Origin: DASXPG01 sp035559335
GTDB taxonomy: Bacteria; Gemmatimonadota; Gemmatimonadetes; Gemmatimonadales; JACORV01
Assembly (NCBI GenBank): GCA_035559335.1
Contig: DATMBH010000103.1
Span: 1-16,432 of the forward strand
DNA length: 16,432 bases
Reading direction: 5' to 3'
Shown here: positions 7,720 through 16,432 of the stretch, piece after piece
Layout of the letters: each line of letters begins with the position of its first letter
How positions within the stretch are numbered: position 1 is the stretch's first letter
Made by a program: the position numbers and the translations under genes
Notes under the pieces: model-generated
What the model was told of the DNA's origin: nothing
The model's database searches: none
Seen by the model: only the letters and a program-made list of their open reading frames with translations

Positions 7720-7751
7720 GTCCCCCTGTCCCACCGTCCCACCGTCCCACT
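7720..7751 (+). repeat. Octamer tandem repeat GTCCCACC
   Basis: Four 8-bp units read GTCCCCCT, GTCCCACC, GTCCCACC and GTCCCACT. They fill most of the 45-base spacer between the 3-hydroxybutyryl-CoA dehydrogenase stop and the acyl-CoA dehydrogenase start. No inverted partner array was seen nearby. Confidence 0.85.
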
Positions 7752-7757
7752 GAACTT

Positions 7758-8597
7758 CTAGTATTTGTAGAACCCCCTGCCAGTCTTTCTTCCCAGCTGC
7801 CCCGCCGCGACCATCCGCTTGAGCAGCGGACAGGGACGGTACTTGTCGTCGCCCAGGCCCTGGTGCAACACGTTGAGGATCGCGAGACACGTGTCGAGCC
7901 CTATCAAGTCAGCGAGCGCCAGCGGCCCCATGGGGTGATTCATGCCGAGTTTCATGACGGTGTCGATGGCCTCGGCGCTTGCGACACCCTCCATCAAGCA
8001 GAACACCGCCTCGTTGATCATCGGCATCAGCACCCGGTTCGACACGAAGCCGGGGTAGTCGCTGACCTCGACTGGCACCTTGCCGAGCGCCCTGACGGTG
8101 TCCACCACCTTCCGGGTCGTCTCGTCCGAGGTGGCCTGGCCGCGGATCACCTCGACCAGCTGCATGACCGGCACCGGGTTCATGAAATGCATCCCGATCA
8201 CGTTCGCGGGCCGGCTGGTCCGCGCCCCTATCGCGGTCACGGAAATGGACGACGTGTTCGTCGCGAGCACCGCGCCGTCCGGCGCGAAGCGGTCAATATC
8301 CCCGAAGATCCTGAACTTCAGGTCCTCCCGTTCACTCGCCGCTTCCACCACCAGCTCGCAGTCCTGTACGGCCGCAATGTCGGTCGTGGTGCGGATCCGG
8401 GCCAGCGCCTGGTCGCGCTGGGCCTCGGTGGACGCGCCTTTCCTTATCTGGCGCTGGAAGTTCTCGCGGATCGTGGCGAGCGCCTTTTCCAGAGCTTCCG
8501 GCGCCACGTCTATGAGCGCGACGTCCCAGCCGTGCTGCGCGAACACGTGGGCGATGCCGTTGCCCATGGTGCCCGCGCCGATGACCCCAGCCCTCAT
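7758..8597 (-). CDS. hbd: 3-hydroxybutyryl-CoA dehydrogenase
   Basis: This NAD(P)-dependent enzyme interconverts 3-hydroxyacyl-CoA (typically 3-hydroxybutyryl-CoA) and 3-oxoacyl-CoA. The 279-residue length is that of the stand-alone family, not of the fused FadB type. The Rossmann motif GAGTMGNGIA lies at 7-16, NTSSISV at 114-120, and the catalytic segment GMHFMNPVPVMQLVEVI at 135-151 contains His137 and Glu149. The C-terminal dimerisation domain begins near DYPGFVSNRVLMP and ends GRKTGRGFYKY, the normal family end. The ATG at 8597 has GGAGG 9 bases upstream. A terminator-like hairpin lies just before this gene, so it may have its own promoter inside bioY or depend on readthrough. The gene is followed by the acyl-CoA dehydrogenase after an octamer repeat. 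Confidence 0.95.
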   Translation of the reverse strand: MRAGVIGAGTMGNGIAHVFAQHGWDVALIDVAPEALEKALATIRENFQRQIRKGASTEAQRDQALARIRTTTDIAAVQDCELVVEAASEREDLKFRIFGDIDRFAPDGAVLATNTSSISVTAIGARTSRPANVIGMHFMNPVPVMQLVEVIRGQATSDETTRKVVDTVRALGKVPVEVSDYPGFVSNRVLMPMINEAVFCLMEGVASAEAIDTVMKLGMNHPMGPLALADLIGLDTCLAILNVLHQGLGDDKYRPCPLLKRMVAAGQLGRKTGRGFYKY

Positions 8598-8611
8598 CGC
8601 CTGGTGCCTCC

Positions 8612-8644
8612 GAAAACGAACCGCGCGCTCAGTTGAGCGCGCGG
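8612..8644 (-). terminator. Terminator-like hairpin spanning the bioY stop codon
   Basis: Read on the minus strand, CCGCGCGCTC pairs perfectly with GAGCGCGCGG over 10 bp with an AACT loop. The T-rich stretch TTCGTTTT follows directly. The bioY stop codon is inside the hairpin. The tail is interrupted by CG, so termination may be partial. Confidence 0.55.
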
Positions 8645-9201
8645 GTGGAGGGCTGGAAGCGATGAACGACGAGGGTTACCACCAGCAGGTTTACCAGATC
8701 CTTCGCGATGAAGGGAACAACCCCCGCGGCAAACGCGGCAGTGGCCGAGCCGGTGATGACGAGGAGCTGGAGCATTCCCCCCACGTGAATGGTGGCCAGT
8801 CCGGCCAGCGCGGCGAGCCCGCGCTGCAGCGGATTGACGGCCCTGGCGCACAGCAGACCGGTGACCGCGGCTGCCAGCGGGTAGGCCAGCAGGTAGCCGC
8901 CTGTCGGACCGAACAGCCGCGCCAGGCCGGGGGCTCCAAACGGCGTGAAGACCGGAAGGCCGGCGACGCCCATCGCCAGGTACGAGACCATCGCCAGAGT
9001 GCCGAACCTGGGACCCAGCAGGCCGCCCACGATCAGCACCGCGAGCGGCTGAAGCGTCATGGGCACCGGAGTGCCTGGCAGCAGGATCGATACCTGGGCC
9101 GCCAGCGACACCAGCAGGGCGCCAACGATCGCGGCACCGATTCTGGCCGCGAGGGGCCGGGTCTCTGGGGCGGCGATTGCAACGGACTGGAGGTGGTTCA
9201 T
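8629..9201 (-). CDS. bioY: BioY biotin transporter substrate-binding subunit
   Basis: A 190-residue integral membrane protein of the BioY family, the biotin-capturing S component of energy-coupling-factor transporters. Landmarks are PGTPVPMTLQPLAVLIVGG (42-60), FGPTGGYLLAYP (97-108) and the final VPFIAKDLVN (162-171), with about six hydrophobic segments between residues 22 and 180. No EcfA or EcfT subunit gene is near, so it would use a shared module elsewhere or act alone. The start is the ATG at 9201, whose A is also the last base of the thiolase stop (TGATG), a classic coupled junction. The frame extends 16 codons upstream to 9249 over the thiolase end, but that part lacks family resemblance. 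No biotin-operon operator was recognised. Confidence 0.95.
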   Translation of the reverse strand: MNHLQSVAIAAPETRPLAARIGAAIVGALLVSLAAQVSILLPGTPVPMTLQPLAVLIVGGLLGPRFGTLAMVSYLAMGVAGLPVFTPFGAPGLARLFGPTGGYLLAYPLAAAVTGLLCARAVNPLQRGLAALAGLATIHVGGMLQLLVITGSATAAFAAGVVPFIAKDLVNLLVVTLVVHRFQPSTRALN

Positions 9202-10388
9202 CAGACGCGCTCCACTGAGAGGGCCACGGCGCTTCCGCCGCCGAGGCACAGGGTGGCCAGGCCCGTGGCCTTGTCGCGGGCCAGCATGGCGTACAACAGG
9301 GTGGTGAGCACTCGCGCTCCGCTGGCGCCGATCGGGTGCCCCAGGGCGACCGCGCCGCCGTTCACGTTCACGCGGTCCCAGTCCCAGCCCAGGCCGTCGC
9401 CGTCGGCGAGAGCCTGGACCGCGAACGCTTCATTCGCCTCGATCAGGTCGTAGTCCCTGATCGTCTTTCCTTCCTTCTTCATGAGCGTGCGAACCGCCTC
9501 GATCGGGGCGAAGAACAGGTCCCGGGGCTCACCGCTGCCGGTGGCATACGCCGTTATGCGCGCCAGCGGTTTGAGGCCGTGGGCCTTGGCCCACGCCAGG
9601 GACGTCACCACCAGTGCACTGGCCCCGTCGTTCAGACCGGGCGCGTTGCCGGCGGTCACGGTGCCGTCCTTCTCGAACGCCGGCTTCAGCTTCGCCAGCG
9701 ACTCAAGCGAGGTGTCGGCCCGCGGCGCCTCGTCGCGCTCGACGGTGACGGTGCCTTTGCGGTCGGCTATCTCGACCGGGACGATTTCCGCCGCGAACCG
9801 GCATTCCTGCTGCGCCGCAACCGCCTTGCGGTGCGATTGGAGCGCGAACTCGTCCTGGCGCTGGCGGCTGATGCCGGCCTTGCGTGCCGTGTACTCGGCG
9901 TAGCTGCCCATGTGGCAGTCGCCGAACGAGCACCACAACCCGTCGTGGATCACGCCGTCGACTAGCTGCTGGTTGCCGAACTTCACGCCGCCACGGATGC
10001 CGAACACATAGTACGGCGCGCTGGACATGGACTCCATGCCCCCGGCCACCACGACCTCGTTGTCACCGGCCTTGATGGACTGCGCAGCGAGCATCACGGC
10101 CTTAAGACCGGAGCCGCAGACCTTGTTGATGGTCAGGCTCGGAACGGTGGCCGGCAGGCCCGCGGCGATCGCTGCCTGGCGCGCCGGCGCCTGGCCGACC
10201 CCACCCTGCACGACGTTTCCCATGATCACTTCCTGCACTGCGCCGGGCTCGATGCCCGCGCGCCGCACGGCCTCGCGGATCGCGACGGCGCCCAGCTTCG
10301 GCGCGCTCAACGAACTGAGCGCCCCTTGGAACTTCCCGATCGGCGTCCGCGTCGCCGAGACTATCACGGCAGTGGCGTTGTCACTCAT
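9201..10388 (-). CDS. Acetyl-CoA C-acetyltransferase (thiolase)
   Basis: This thiolase condenses two acetyl-CoA to acetoacetyl-CoA or cleaves 3-oxoacyl-CoA in reverse. The 395-residue length is standard. The acyl-accepting cysteine lies in NKVCGSGLKAV (Cys91), the catalytic His in GHPIGASGARVL (His351), and the second active-site Cys in CLGGGSA (Cys381). The N-terminal SATRTPIGKFQGAL and the segment VVAGGMESMSSAPYY are characteristic of biosynthetic-type acetyl-CoA acetyltransferases. The ATG at 10388 has GAGGTG 5 bases upstream. It starts the run thiolase-bioY, and 3-hydroxybutyryl-CoA dehydrogenase and acyl-CoA dehydrogenase follow. The enzyme could serve polyhydroxybutyrate synthesis, fatty acid or amino acid breakdown; the nearby acyl-CoA and leucine dehydrogenases favour breakdown. 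Confidence 0.95.
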   Translation of the reverse strand: MSDNATAVIVSATRTPIGKFQGALSSLSAPKLGAVAIREAVRRAGIEPGAVQEVIMGNVVQGGVGQAPARQAAIAAGLPATVPSLTINKVCGSGLKAVMLAAQSIKAGDNEVVVAGGMESMSSAPYYVFGIRGGVKFGNQQLVDGVIHDGLWCSFGDCHMGSYAEYTARKAGISRQRQDEFALQSHRKAVAAQQECRFAAEIVPVEIADRKGTVTVERDEAPRADTSLESLAKLKPAFEKDGTVTAGNAPGLNDGASALVVTSLAWAKAHGLKPLARITAYATGSGEPRDLFFAPIEAVRTLMKKEGKTIRDYDLIEANEAFAVQALADGDGLGWDWDRVNVNGGAVALGHPIGASGARVLTTLLYAMLARDKATGLATLCLGGGSAVALSVERV

Positions 10389-10405
10389 AACCCACCTCGA
10401 TGCTC

Positions 10406-10447
10406 ACCCCTGACCCCTGGCACCCGATCCCTGACCCCTGACTGCCG
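10406..10447 (+). repeat. Heptamer tandem repeat ACCCCTG, six partly degenerate units
   Basis: Six 7-bp phases read ACCCCTG, ACCCCTG, GCACCCG, ATCCCTG, ACCCCTG and ACTGCCG. They fill most of the spacer between the thrS stop (10451) and the thiolase ribosome-binding site. No hairpin with a T-tract was seen, so it is not an obvious intrinsic terminator. Confidence 0.75.
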
Positions 10448-10450
10448 ACC

Positions 10451-12391
10451 CTAAGGCACCCGCGCCCTGCTCCGCACCTGCTCCAGTAACATCGCAAGAA
10501 ATGCGTCCCGCGGCATTACCTCTTGCTTCTTCCCGGCGCCGCGGGCTCGCACGGCCACGGTTCCGCCTTCAGCCTCACGAGCGCCGACCACGGCAAGGTA
10601 GGGGACCTTGTGCACCTCACCGTCGCGCACCTTGTAGTTCAGCGTTTCGCTGCGTTCGTCCAGATGGGACCTAATGCCGGCCCCGCGCAACTGCTCGTGC
10701 ACCGCACGCGCCGCCGCAAGCTGGGCGTCGGAGATCGGCAGGACCCTCACCTGCTCCGGCGCGAGCCACAGCGGGAAGGCGCCCGCAAAGTGCTCGATCA
10801 GGAAGCCGATGAACCGCTCCATTGTGCCGAAGATGGCGCGGTGGATCATAACCGGCCGGTGCGGGCGGTTGTCTTCGCCGGTGTACTCCAGCTCGAAGCG
10901 CTCGGGCAGGTTGAAGTCCAGCTGGATGGTCGCGCCCTGCCACTCCCGACCGATCGCGTCGTTGAACTTGATATCGATCTTCGGTCCGTAGAACGCGCCC
11001 CCGCCCTCGTCCAGGCGATAGGTCCTGCCGAGTCGTTCAAGCGCGCCTTTCAGCGCGGCCTCCGCCTGGTCCCAGACCGCGTCGCTGCCCAGCTTCTCGG
11101 CCGGGCGCGTGGCCAAGTCCAGCCGGTAGCTGATTCCGAACGTCTGGCCAAGAACGTAGTCGACCAGTTCCAGACACAGCGCGATCTCATCCTCGATCTG
11201 GTCGGGGCGCATGAACAGGTGCCCGTCGTCCATGGTGAGGCCGCGCACTCGCAGCATGCCGTGAAGCGTGCCCGAACGTTCGTTGCGGTACACGTTGGCG
11301 ATCTCAGCTAGCCGGATCGGCAGGTCGCGGTAGCTACGCTGCTGCGACTTGTACACTAGGATGTGCATCGGGCAGTTCATCGGCTTGACGCGGTAACGCA
11401 CGCTCTCGGCGTCGCCCGCGGCGGCAGCCATCGCCGGGAACTGGTTCTCCTCATAGTACGGGAGGTGCCCGGAGCGCACGAACAGCTGCTCGCGGGTGAT
11501 GTGCGGCGTGTAGACCAGCTCGTAGCCGCGCGCCAGGATCGCGTCCTCCACGAACCGGCGCAGCTCGAACTGAAGCCGGGCGCCCTTCGGGTGCCAGAAG
11601 ATCAGGCCCGGGCCGACATCGTCCTGGATGCTGAACAGGTCGAGCGCCTTGCCGATGAGGCGGTGATCGCGCTTTCTAGCCTCTTCCAGCCGGTGCAGGT
11701 ACTGGTCCAGCTCCTGCTTGGAGAACCATGCCGTCCCGTAGATGCGCTGCAGCATTTGGCGGCGCTCATCGCCGCGCCAGTAGGCGCCAGCCGCGTGCAG
11801 CAGCTTGAAGTAGCGCAGTCGGCCGGTCCGATCCAGGTGCGGCCCGCGGCACAGGTCGGTGAACGGCCCGTTGGTGTAGGCCGTTATCGGCTCCCCGTCC
11901 GGGATTTCCTCGAGCCGCTCCAGCTTCAGGGGATCCTCCGCGAAGCGGCGGCGCGCCTCGTCGCGCGTCAGCTGTTCGCGCACGAACGGGTAGTCGGCCT
12001 TCACCACCTCGTTCATTTCCTTTTCTATCTGTTCGAGGTCCTCCGGCGTGAACGGCCGCGGCACCTCGAAATCGTAGTAGAAGCCATCTTCGATCGGCGG
12101 GCCGAAGCCGATGCCGGCTTCAGGAAAGACCCGGCGCACCGCGGTGGCCAGCACGTGAGCCGCGGAATGACGCAGGCAGTACAGGGCGTCGGGGTCCTTC
12201 TCGGTTAGCAGCTGGAATCTTCCCGAACGAGTCAGCGGGCGGTCGAGTTCGACTAGTTCGCCATCCAGCCTTGCGGCCACGGCGGCCTTCAGCAAGCCGG
12301 GGCCGATTGACGCGGCGACCTCACGGGCCGTCGTCCCCTCGCTTACGCGGCGCTCGGTTCCGTCGGGAAGCGTGAGGACCAGTTCAGCCAT
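10451..12391 (-). CDS. thrS: Threonyl-tRNA synthetase
   Basis: This enzyme charges tRNA-Thr and removes mischarged Ser. The 646-residue protein has the full bacterial layout: an N-terminal TGS domain (about 1-62), an editing domain with His75/His79 in RHSAAHVL and Cys181/His185 in CRGPH, a class II catalytic core, and an anticodon-binding domain from about 545. The catalytic zinc ligands are present as Cys340 (MNCPMH), His391 (DDGH) and His517 (VMIHRA). Motif 2 is visible around VYRNERSGTLHGMLRVRG and motif 3 around FGTMERFIGFLIEHF. The usual DDAHIF segment reads DDGHLF. The ATG at 12391 follows the small membrane-protein gene by 9 bases and has GAGGT just upstream. No T-box leader was recognised. 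Confidence 0.98.
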   Translation of the reverse strand: MAELVLTLPDGTERRVSEGTTAREVAASIGPGLLKAAVAARLDGELVELDRPLTRSGRFQLLTEKDPDALYCLRHSAAHVLATAVRRVFPEAGIGFGPPIEDGFYYDFEVPRPFTPEDLEQIEKEMNEVVKADYPFVREQLTRDEARRRFAEDPLKLERLEEIPDGEPITAYTNGPFTDLCRGPHLDRTGRLRYFKLLHAAGAYWRGDERRQMLQRIYGTAWFSKQELDQYLHRLEEARKRDHRLIGKALDLFSIQDDVGPGLIFWHPKGARLQFELRRFVEDAILARGYELVYTPHITREQLFVRSGHLPYYEENQFPAMAAAAGDAESVRYRVKPMNCPMHILVYKSQQRSYRDLPIRLAEIANVYRNERSGTLHGMLRVRGLTMDDGHLFMRPDQIEDEIALCLELVDYVLGQTFGISYRLDLATRPAEKLGSDAVWDQAEAALKGALERLGRTYRLDEGGGAFYGPKIDIKFNDAIGREWQGATIQLDFNLPERFELEYTGEDNRPHRPVMIHRAIFGTMERFIGFLIEHFAGAFPLWLAPEQVRVLPISDAQLAAARAVHEQLRGAGIRSHLDERSETLNYKVRDGEVHKVPYLAVVGAREAEGGTVAVRARGAGKKQEVMPRDAFLAMLLEQVRSRARVP

Positions 12392-12400
12392 GTACCTCGC

Positions 12401-12562
12401 TCACGTGAGAAAGGCGCGGATTTGTCTTCCGAACAGGAAGTAGGCGGCAAGCAGGGCCGCGATCACCGCGAAGGCGGCTGCCCACCCCCACATCTGACCC
12501 GGGGTTAGCCGGCCTGCGGAAGGCGGCTGGCCAGTCGGCGCAACTTGCGATGGGACGCCCAT
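12401..12562 (-). CDS. Small single-pass membrane protein, 53 aa, function unknown
   Basis: A 53-residue reading frame with a proline- and glycine-containing N-terminus and one clear transmembrane helix, about residues 25-45 (MWGWAAAFAVIAALLAAYFL region), followed by a basic end FGRQIRAFLT. It lies 9 bases upstream of thrS in the same direction and starts at the divergent promoter region, which supports it as the first gene of the thrS unit. The start at ATG 12562 is chosen because it gives a compact protein beginning just after the AT-rich divergent spacer; the ribosome-binding site is weak. The frame stays open upstream over the BON gene, but that part has no plausible coding character. I recognise no family. 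It could be a non-functional frame. Confidence 0.55.
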   Translation of the reverse strand: MGVPSQVAPTGQPPSAGRLTPGQMWGWAAAFAVIAALLAAYFLFGRQIRAFLT

Positions 12563-12580
12563 TTCGCCACTCTTCAAGGC

Positions 12581-12600
12581 CGAGGAATATAACCGCGCAC
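12581..12600. promoter_or_regulatory. Possible divergent promoter region
   Basis: The spacer between the two divergent genes contains an AT-rich island, GGAATATAAC, unusual in this GC-rich window. TATAAC at 12588-12593 fits a plus-strand -10 element 15 bases before the BON start. On the other strand TATATT at 12586-12591 lies 23 bases before the 53-aa gene start. No convincing -35 element was found for either direction. Confidence 0.35.
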
Positions 12601-12608
12601 GGGCCCCA

Positions 12609-13067
12609 ATGGGACGTATCAGGAACGAGAATCGCTTCAGCGCCGCAGATGCTTTCGCCCTGGTATCGGGGGCGCTGGTGGGCCTTGCCGCGGGTGTTCT
12701 GGCGGGATCGGCGATGGGCCGCGTGAATGCGCACCGCATCAAGCGCGCGCTGGCCCGCTGGCGCGACAGGCCGCGCCGGGTGGTGTGGTCGGCGGAGGAA
12801 GCCGAGCGGCTGGAGGCTGCGGTGCTCGACGCATTGCGTCGCGATGTGGTTCTGGCGCGCCGGCCGATTCGCGTCTCGGTGCTCGGCGAGGGGCTGGTGG
12901 AGCTGACGGGGCGCGTCAACCACACCGCGGAAGTAGGGCTTGCCGGCGACATCGTGGAGGGAGTCGAGGGAGTGGACACGGTACTCAATCACCTGCTCGT
13001 CGCTGGGGTCGATCCAAGCACTGTAGAAGTACCGGGGCCCAAGACGCCGCGGGCCGCGCGCGGTTAG
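12609..13067 (+). CDS. BON-domain membrane-anchored protein
   Basis: A 152-residue protein with a hydrophobic, glycine-rich helix at about 16-38 (ALVSGALVGLAAGVLAGSAMG) and a basic segment after it (HRIKRALARWRDRPRR). A BON domain follows at about 66-132, recognised by the leading helix LEAAVLDALRRD, the strand LVELTGRVNH (96-105) and the end GVDTVLNHL. BON domains usually bind phospholipid or surfaces in envelope proteins; the exact role here is unknown. The helix probably anchors the protein in the inner membrane rather than serving as a cleaved signal peptide. The ATG at 12609 has almost no leader if TATAAC at 12588 is the -10 element, and no ribosome-binding site is seen. An intrinsic terminator lies 27 bases after its stop. 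Confidence 0.85.
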   Translation: MGRIRNENRFSAADAFALVSGALVGLAAGVLAGSAMGRVNAHRIKRALARWRDRPRRVVWSAEEAERLEAAVLDALRRDVVLARRPIRVSVLGEGLVELTGRVNHTAEVGLAGDIVEGVEGVDTVLNHLLVAGVDPSTVEVPGPKTPRAARG

Positions 13068-13116
13068 CGCGCAGGATGTCCTGAGCGATGGGCGGCCCGC
13101 GGTGAGCGGGCTTTTT
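13045..13116 (+). promoter_or_regulatory. Candidate attenuator: alternative pairing at the BON-valS junction
   Basis: The segment 13045-13057 (last BON codons) is complementary to 13092-13104 over 13 bp with one G-U pair, including a perfect 9-bp core (CCGCGGGCC with GGCCCGCGG). This helix would use up the 5' arm of the terminator stem at 13095-13100. Two further small hairpins lie between (GCGCGC arms at 13056-13072 and CAGGA/TCCTG at 13072-13083). Functional use is inference, since GC-rich RNA pairs easily. Confidence 0.3.
13095..13116 (+). terminator. Intrinsic terminator after the BON gene
   Basis: GCCCGC (13095-13100), loop GGTGA, and GCGGGC (13106-13111) form a 6-bp GC stem followed directly by TTTTT and then GTT. 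It ends only 11 bases before the AAGGAG of valS, leaving no room for a promoter between. Confidence 0.8.
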
Positions 13117-13159
13117 GTTGAAGAGACAAGGAGCAGGACGCAGGGTGAAAGACGACAGG

Positions 13160-15849
<2,690 letters not shown>

Positions 15850-15853
<4 letters not shown>

Positions 15854-16432
15854 CGGAGTTTCAGCGGCACACAGGCACGGTGGCACGGTGGCGACTTCTC
15901 CGTGCCTCCGTGCCTCTGTGCCTCTGTAGCTCTCTGGTCTCATGCGCTTCCGCCGCGGACCCGCCGGGCGGTCCGCCCGATCCCGAGCCACCGCTGATTG
16001 TCAGAGTCGCTCCGGAGTCGGGAGCGGTCCTCACCGAGCCGCCGCGCAGCGTCGAGGTTGCGTTCAACGAGGTCATCAGCGAGCGGATCCCGGGGCCGCG
16101 ACAGGACATCTCGAGCGCGGTCATCCTGTCGCCGGTGCGAGGCGAGACCCGGGTTGCCTGGCGGCGCAACCGATTGGAGATATGGCCGCAAGAGGGATTC
16201 GAGCGCGGTCGCGTCTATCACCTGCAGCTGCTGCCGGTCATTCGCGACCTGCGCGACAACCGCCTGGCGCGCGGCCGAGTGGTGGTGTTCTCCACCGGCC
16301 CGCAGCTGCCTGAGGCGACTCTCTCGGGGACCCTGGTCGACTGGATTGGCGCACGAGCCGCGGCCCTGGCGCTGGTCGAGGCCGTTCTGCTGCCGGACTC
16401 TCTTCCCTACCGCACCATCACCGACTCGTCAG
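15850..16432 (+). CDS. Ig-like (Big_5) lipoprotein, N-terminal part (cut by window edge)
   Basis: The frame is open from the ATG at 15850, which overlaps the valS stop as ATGA, to the window end (about 194 residues). The N-terminus is a lipoprotein signal: basic RWRLLR, a hydrophobic stretch, and the lipobox LVSC with Cys32. A proline-rich linker (about 39-51) leads to a Big_5 (SbsA-type) Ig-like domain at roughly 52-150, with VRVAPESGAVL, VEVAFNEVI and a final VVVFSTG. The last part (LSGTLVD and on) looks like the start of a carboxypeptidase-regulatory-like beta domain. It is probably an envelope-anchored protein of unknown function. A GTG at 15880 would give a shorter, equally good lipoprotein signal. 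An inverted octamer repeat encodes much of the signal peptide. Confidence 0.8.
15870..15931 (+). repeat. Face-to-face octamer arrays GGCACGGT / CCGTGCCT
   Basis: Two GGCACGGT units lie at 15874-15889. After a 10-base gap, 8-bp phases CCGTGCCT, CCGTGCCT, CTGTGCCT and CTGTAGCT fill 15900-15931. The arms 15870-15888 and 15900-15920 are reverse complements apart from a 2-base indel and one mismatch, so they could form a long hairpin. The repeat lies within the signal-peptide coding region of the lipoprotein. Confidence 0.85.

Noticed and set aside
7443..9453. Two long overlapping plus-strand open frames over acyl-CoA dehydrogenase, hbd and bioY
   Set aside because: They cross three well-supported minus-strand genes and have no family features.
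10389..10450. Intrinsic terminator or riboswitch between thrS and the thiolase gene
   Set aside because: The spacer is a heptamer repeat without a stem and T-tract, and is too short for a riboswitch.
13068..13159. T-box riboswitch before valS
   Set aside because: The leader is under 100 bases, lacks the conserved T-box sequence and has no specifier stem; only a short terminator is clear.

Overview
The window is GC-rich bacterial chromosome, almost fully coding, with very short spacers, frequent GTG starts and several overlapping stop/start junctions. Gene content suggests a member of Gemmatimonadota or a similar soil or sediment lineage: a secreted propeller-like protein, a Big_5-type Ig-like lipoprotein, a Minf_1886-family protein, a leucine-dehydrogenase/acyl-CoA module, and short 7-8 bp tandem repeats at gene junctions. 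This placement is inferred from gene content only. I see no phage, transposase, CRISPR array, tRNA or rRNA.

Layout. One divergent point near 12563-12608 splits the window. To its left, 14 genes all read leftward on the minus strand, in this transcription order: a 53-aa membrane peptide, thrS, an acetyl-CoA acetyltransferase, bioY, a 3-hydroxybutyryl-CoA dehydrogenase, an acyl-CoA dehydrogenase, a leucine-dehydrogenase-type enzyme, udk, glyA, a Minf_1886-family protein, a small zinc-ribbon protein, amrB (Memo-like), nnr, and the start of an exported propeller-like protein cut by the window edge. To its right, on the plus strand, are a BON-domain membrane protein, an intrinsic terminator, valS, and the start of an Ig-like lipoprotein cut by the other edge. 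No stretch over 300 bases lacks a gene.

How the genes fit together. Thiolase, 3-hydroxyacyl-CoA dehydrogenase and acyl-CoA dehydrogenase form most of a short-chain acyl-CoA (beta-oxidation or branched-chain amino acid breakdown) module. The leucine-dehydrogenase-type enzyme would feed it 2-oxoacids, and BioY imports biotin, the cofactor of acyl-CoA carboxylases. An enoyl-CoA hydratase and a 2-oxoacid dehydrogenase are not in the window. thrS and valS are housekeeping translation genes; udk and glyA supply pyrimidine salvage and one-carbon units; nnr repairs damaged NAD(P)H.

The most unusual signals are not genes. Four different 7-8 bp tandem repeat families sit at four gene junctions. Two of them are arranged as face-to-face inverted arrays and lie inside the signal-peptide coding start of the two exported proteins at the window edges. 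A second candidate is a leader-like structure before valS: an intrinsic terminator only 11 bases before the valS ribosome-binding site, whose 5' arm can pair with the end of the BON gene instead. No clearly new multigene system is visible; the best candidate for unknown biology among the genes is the Minf_1886 / zinc-ribbon / amrB / nnr run.
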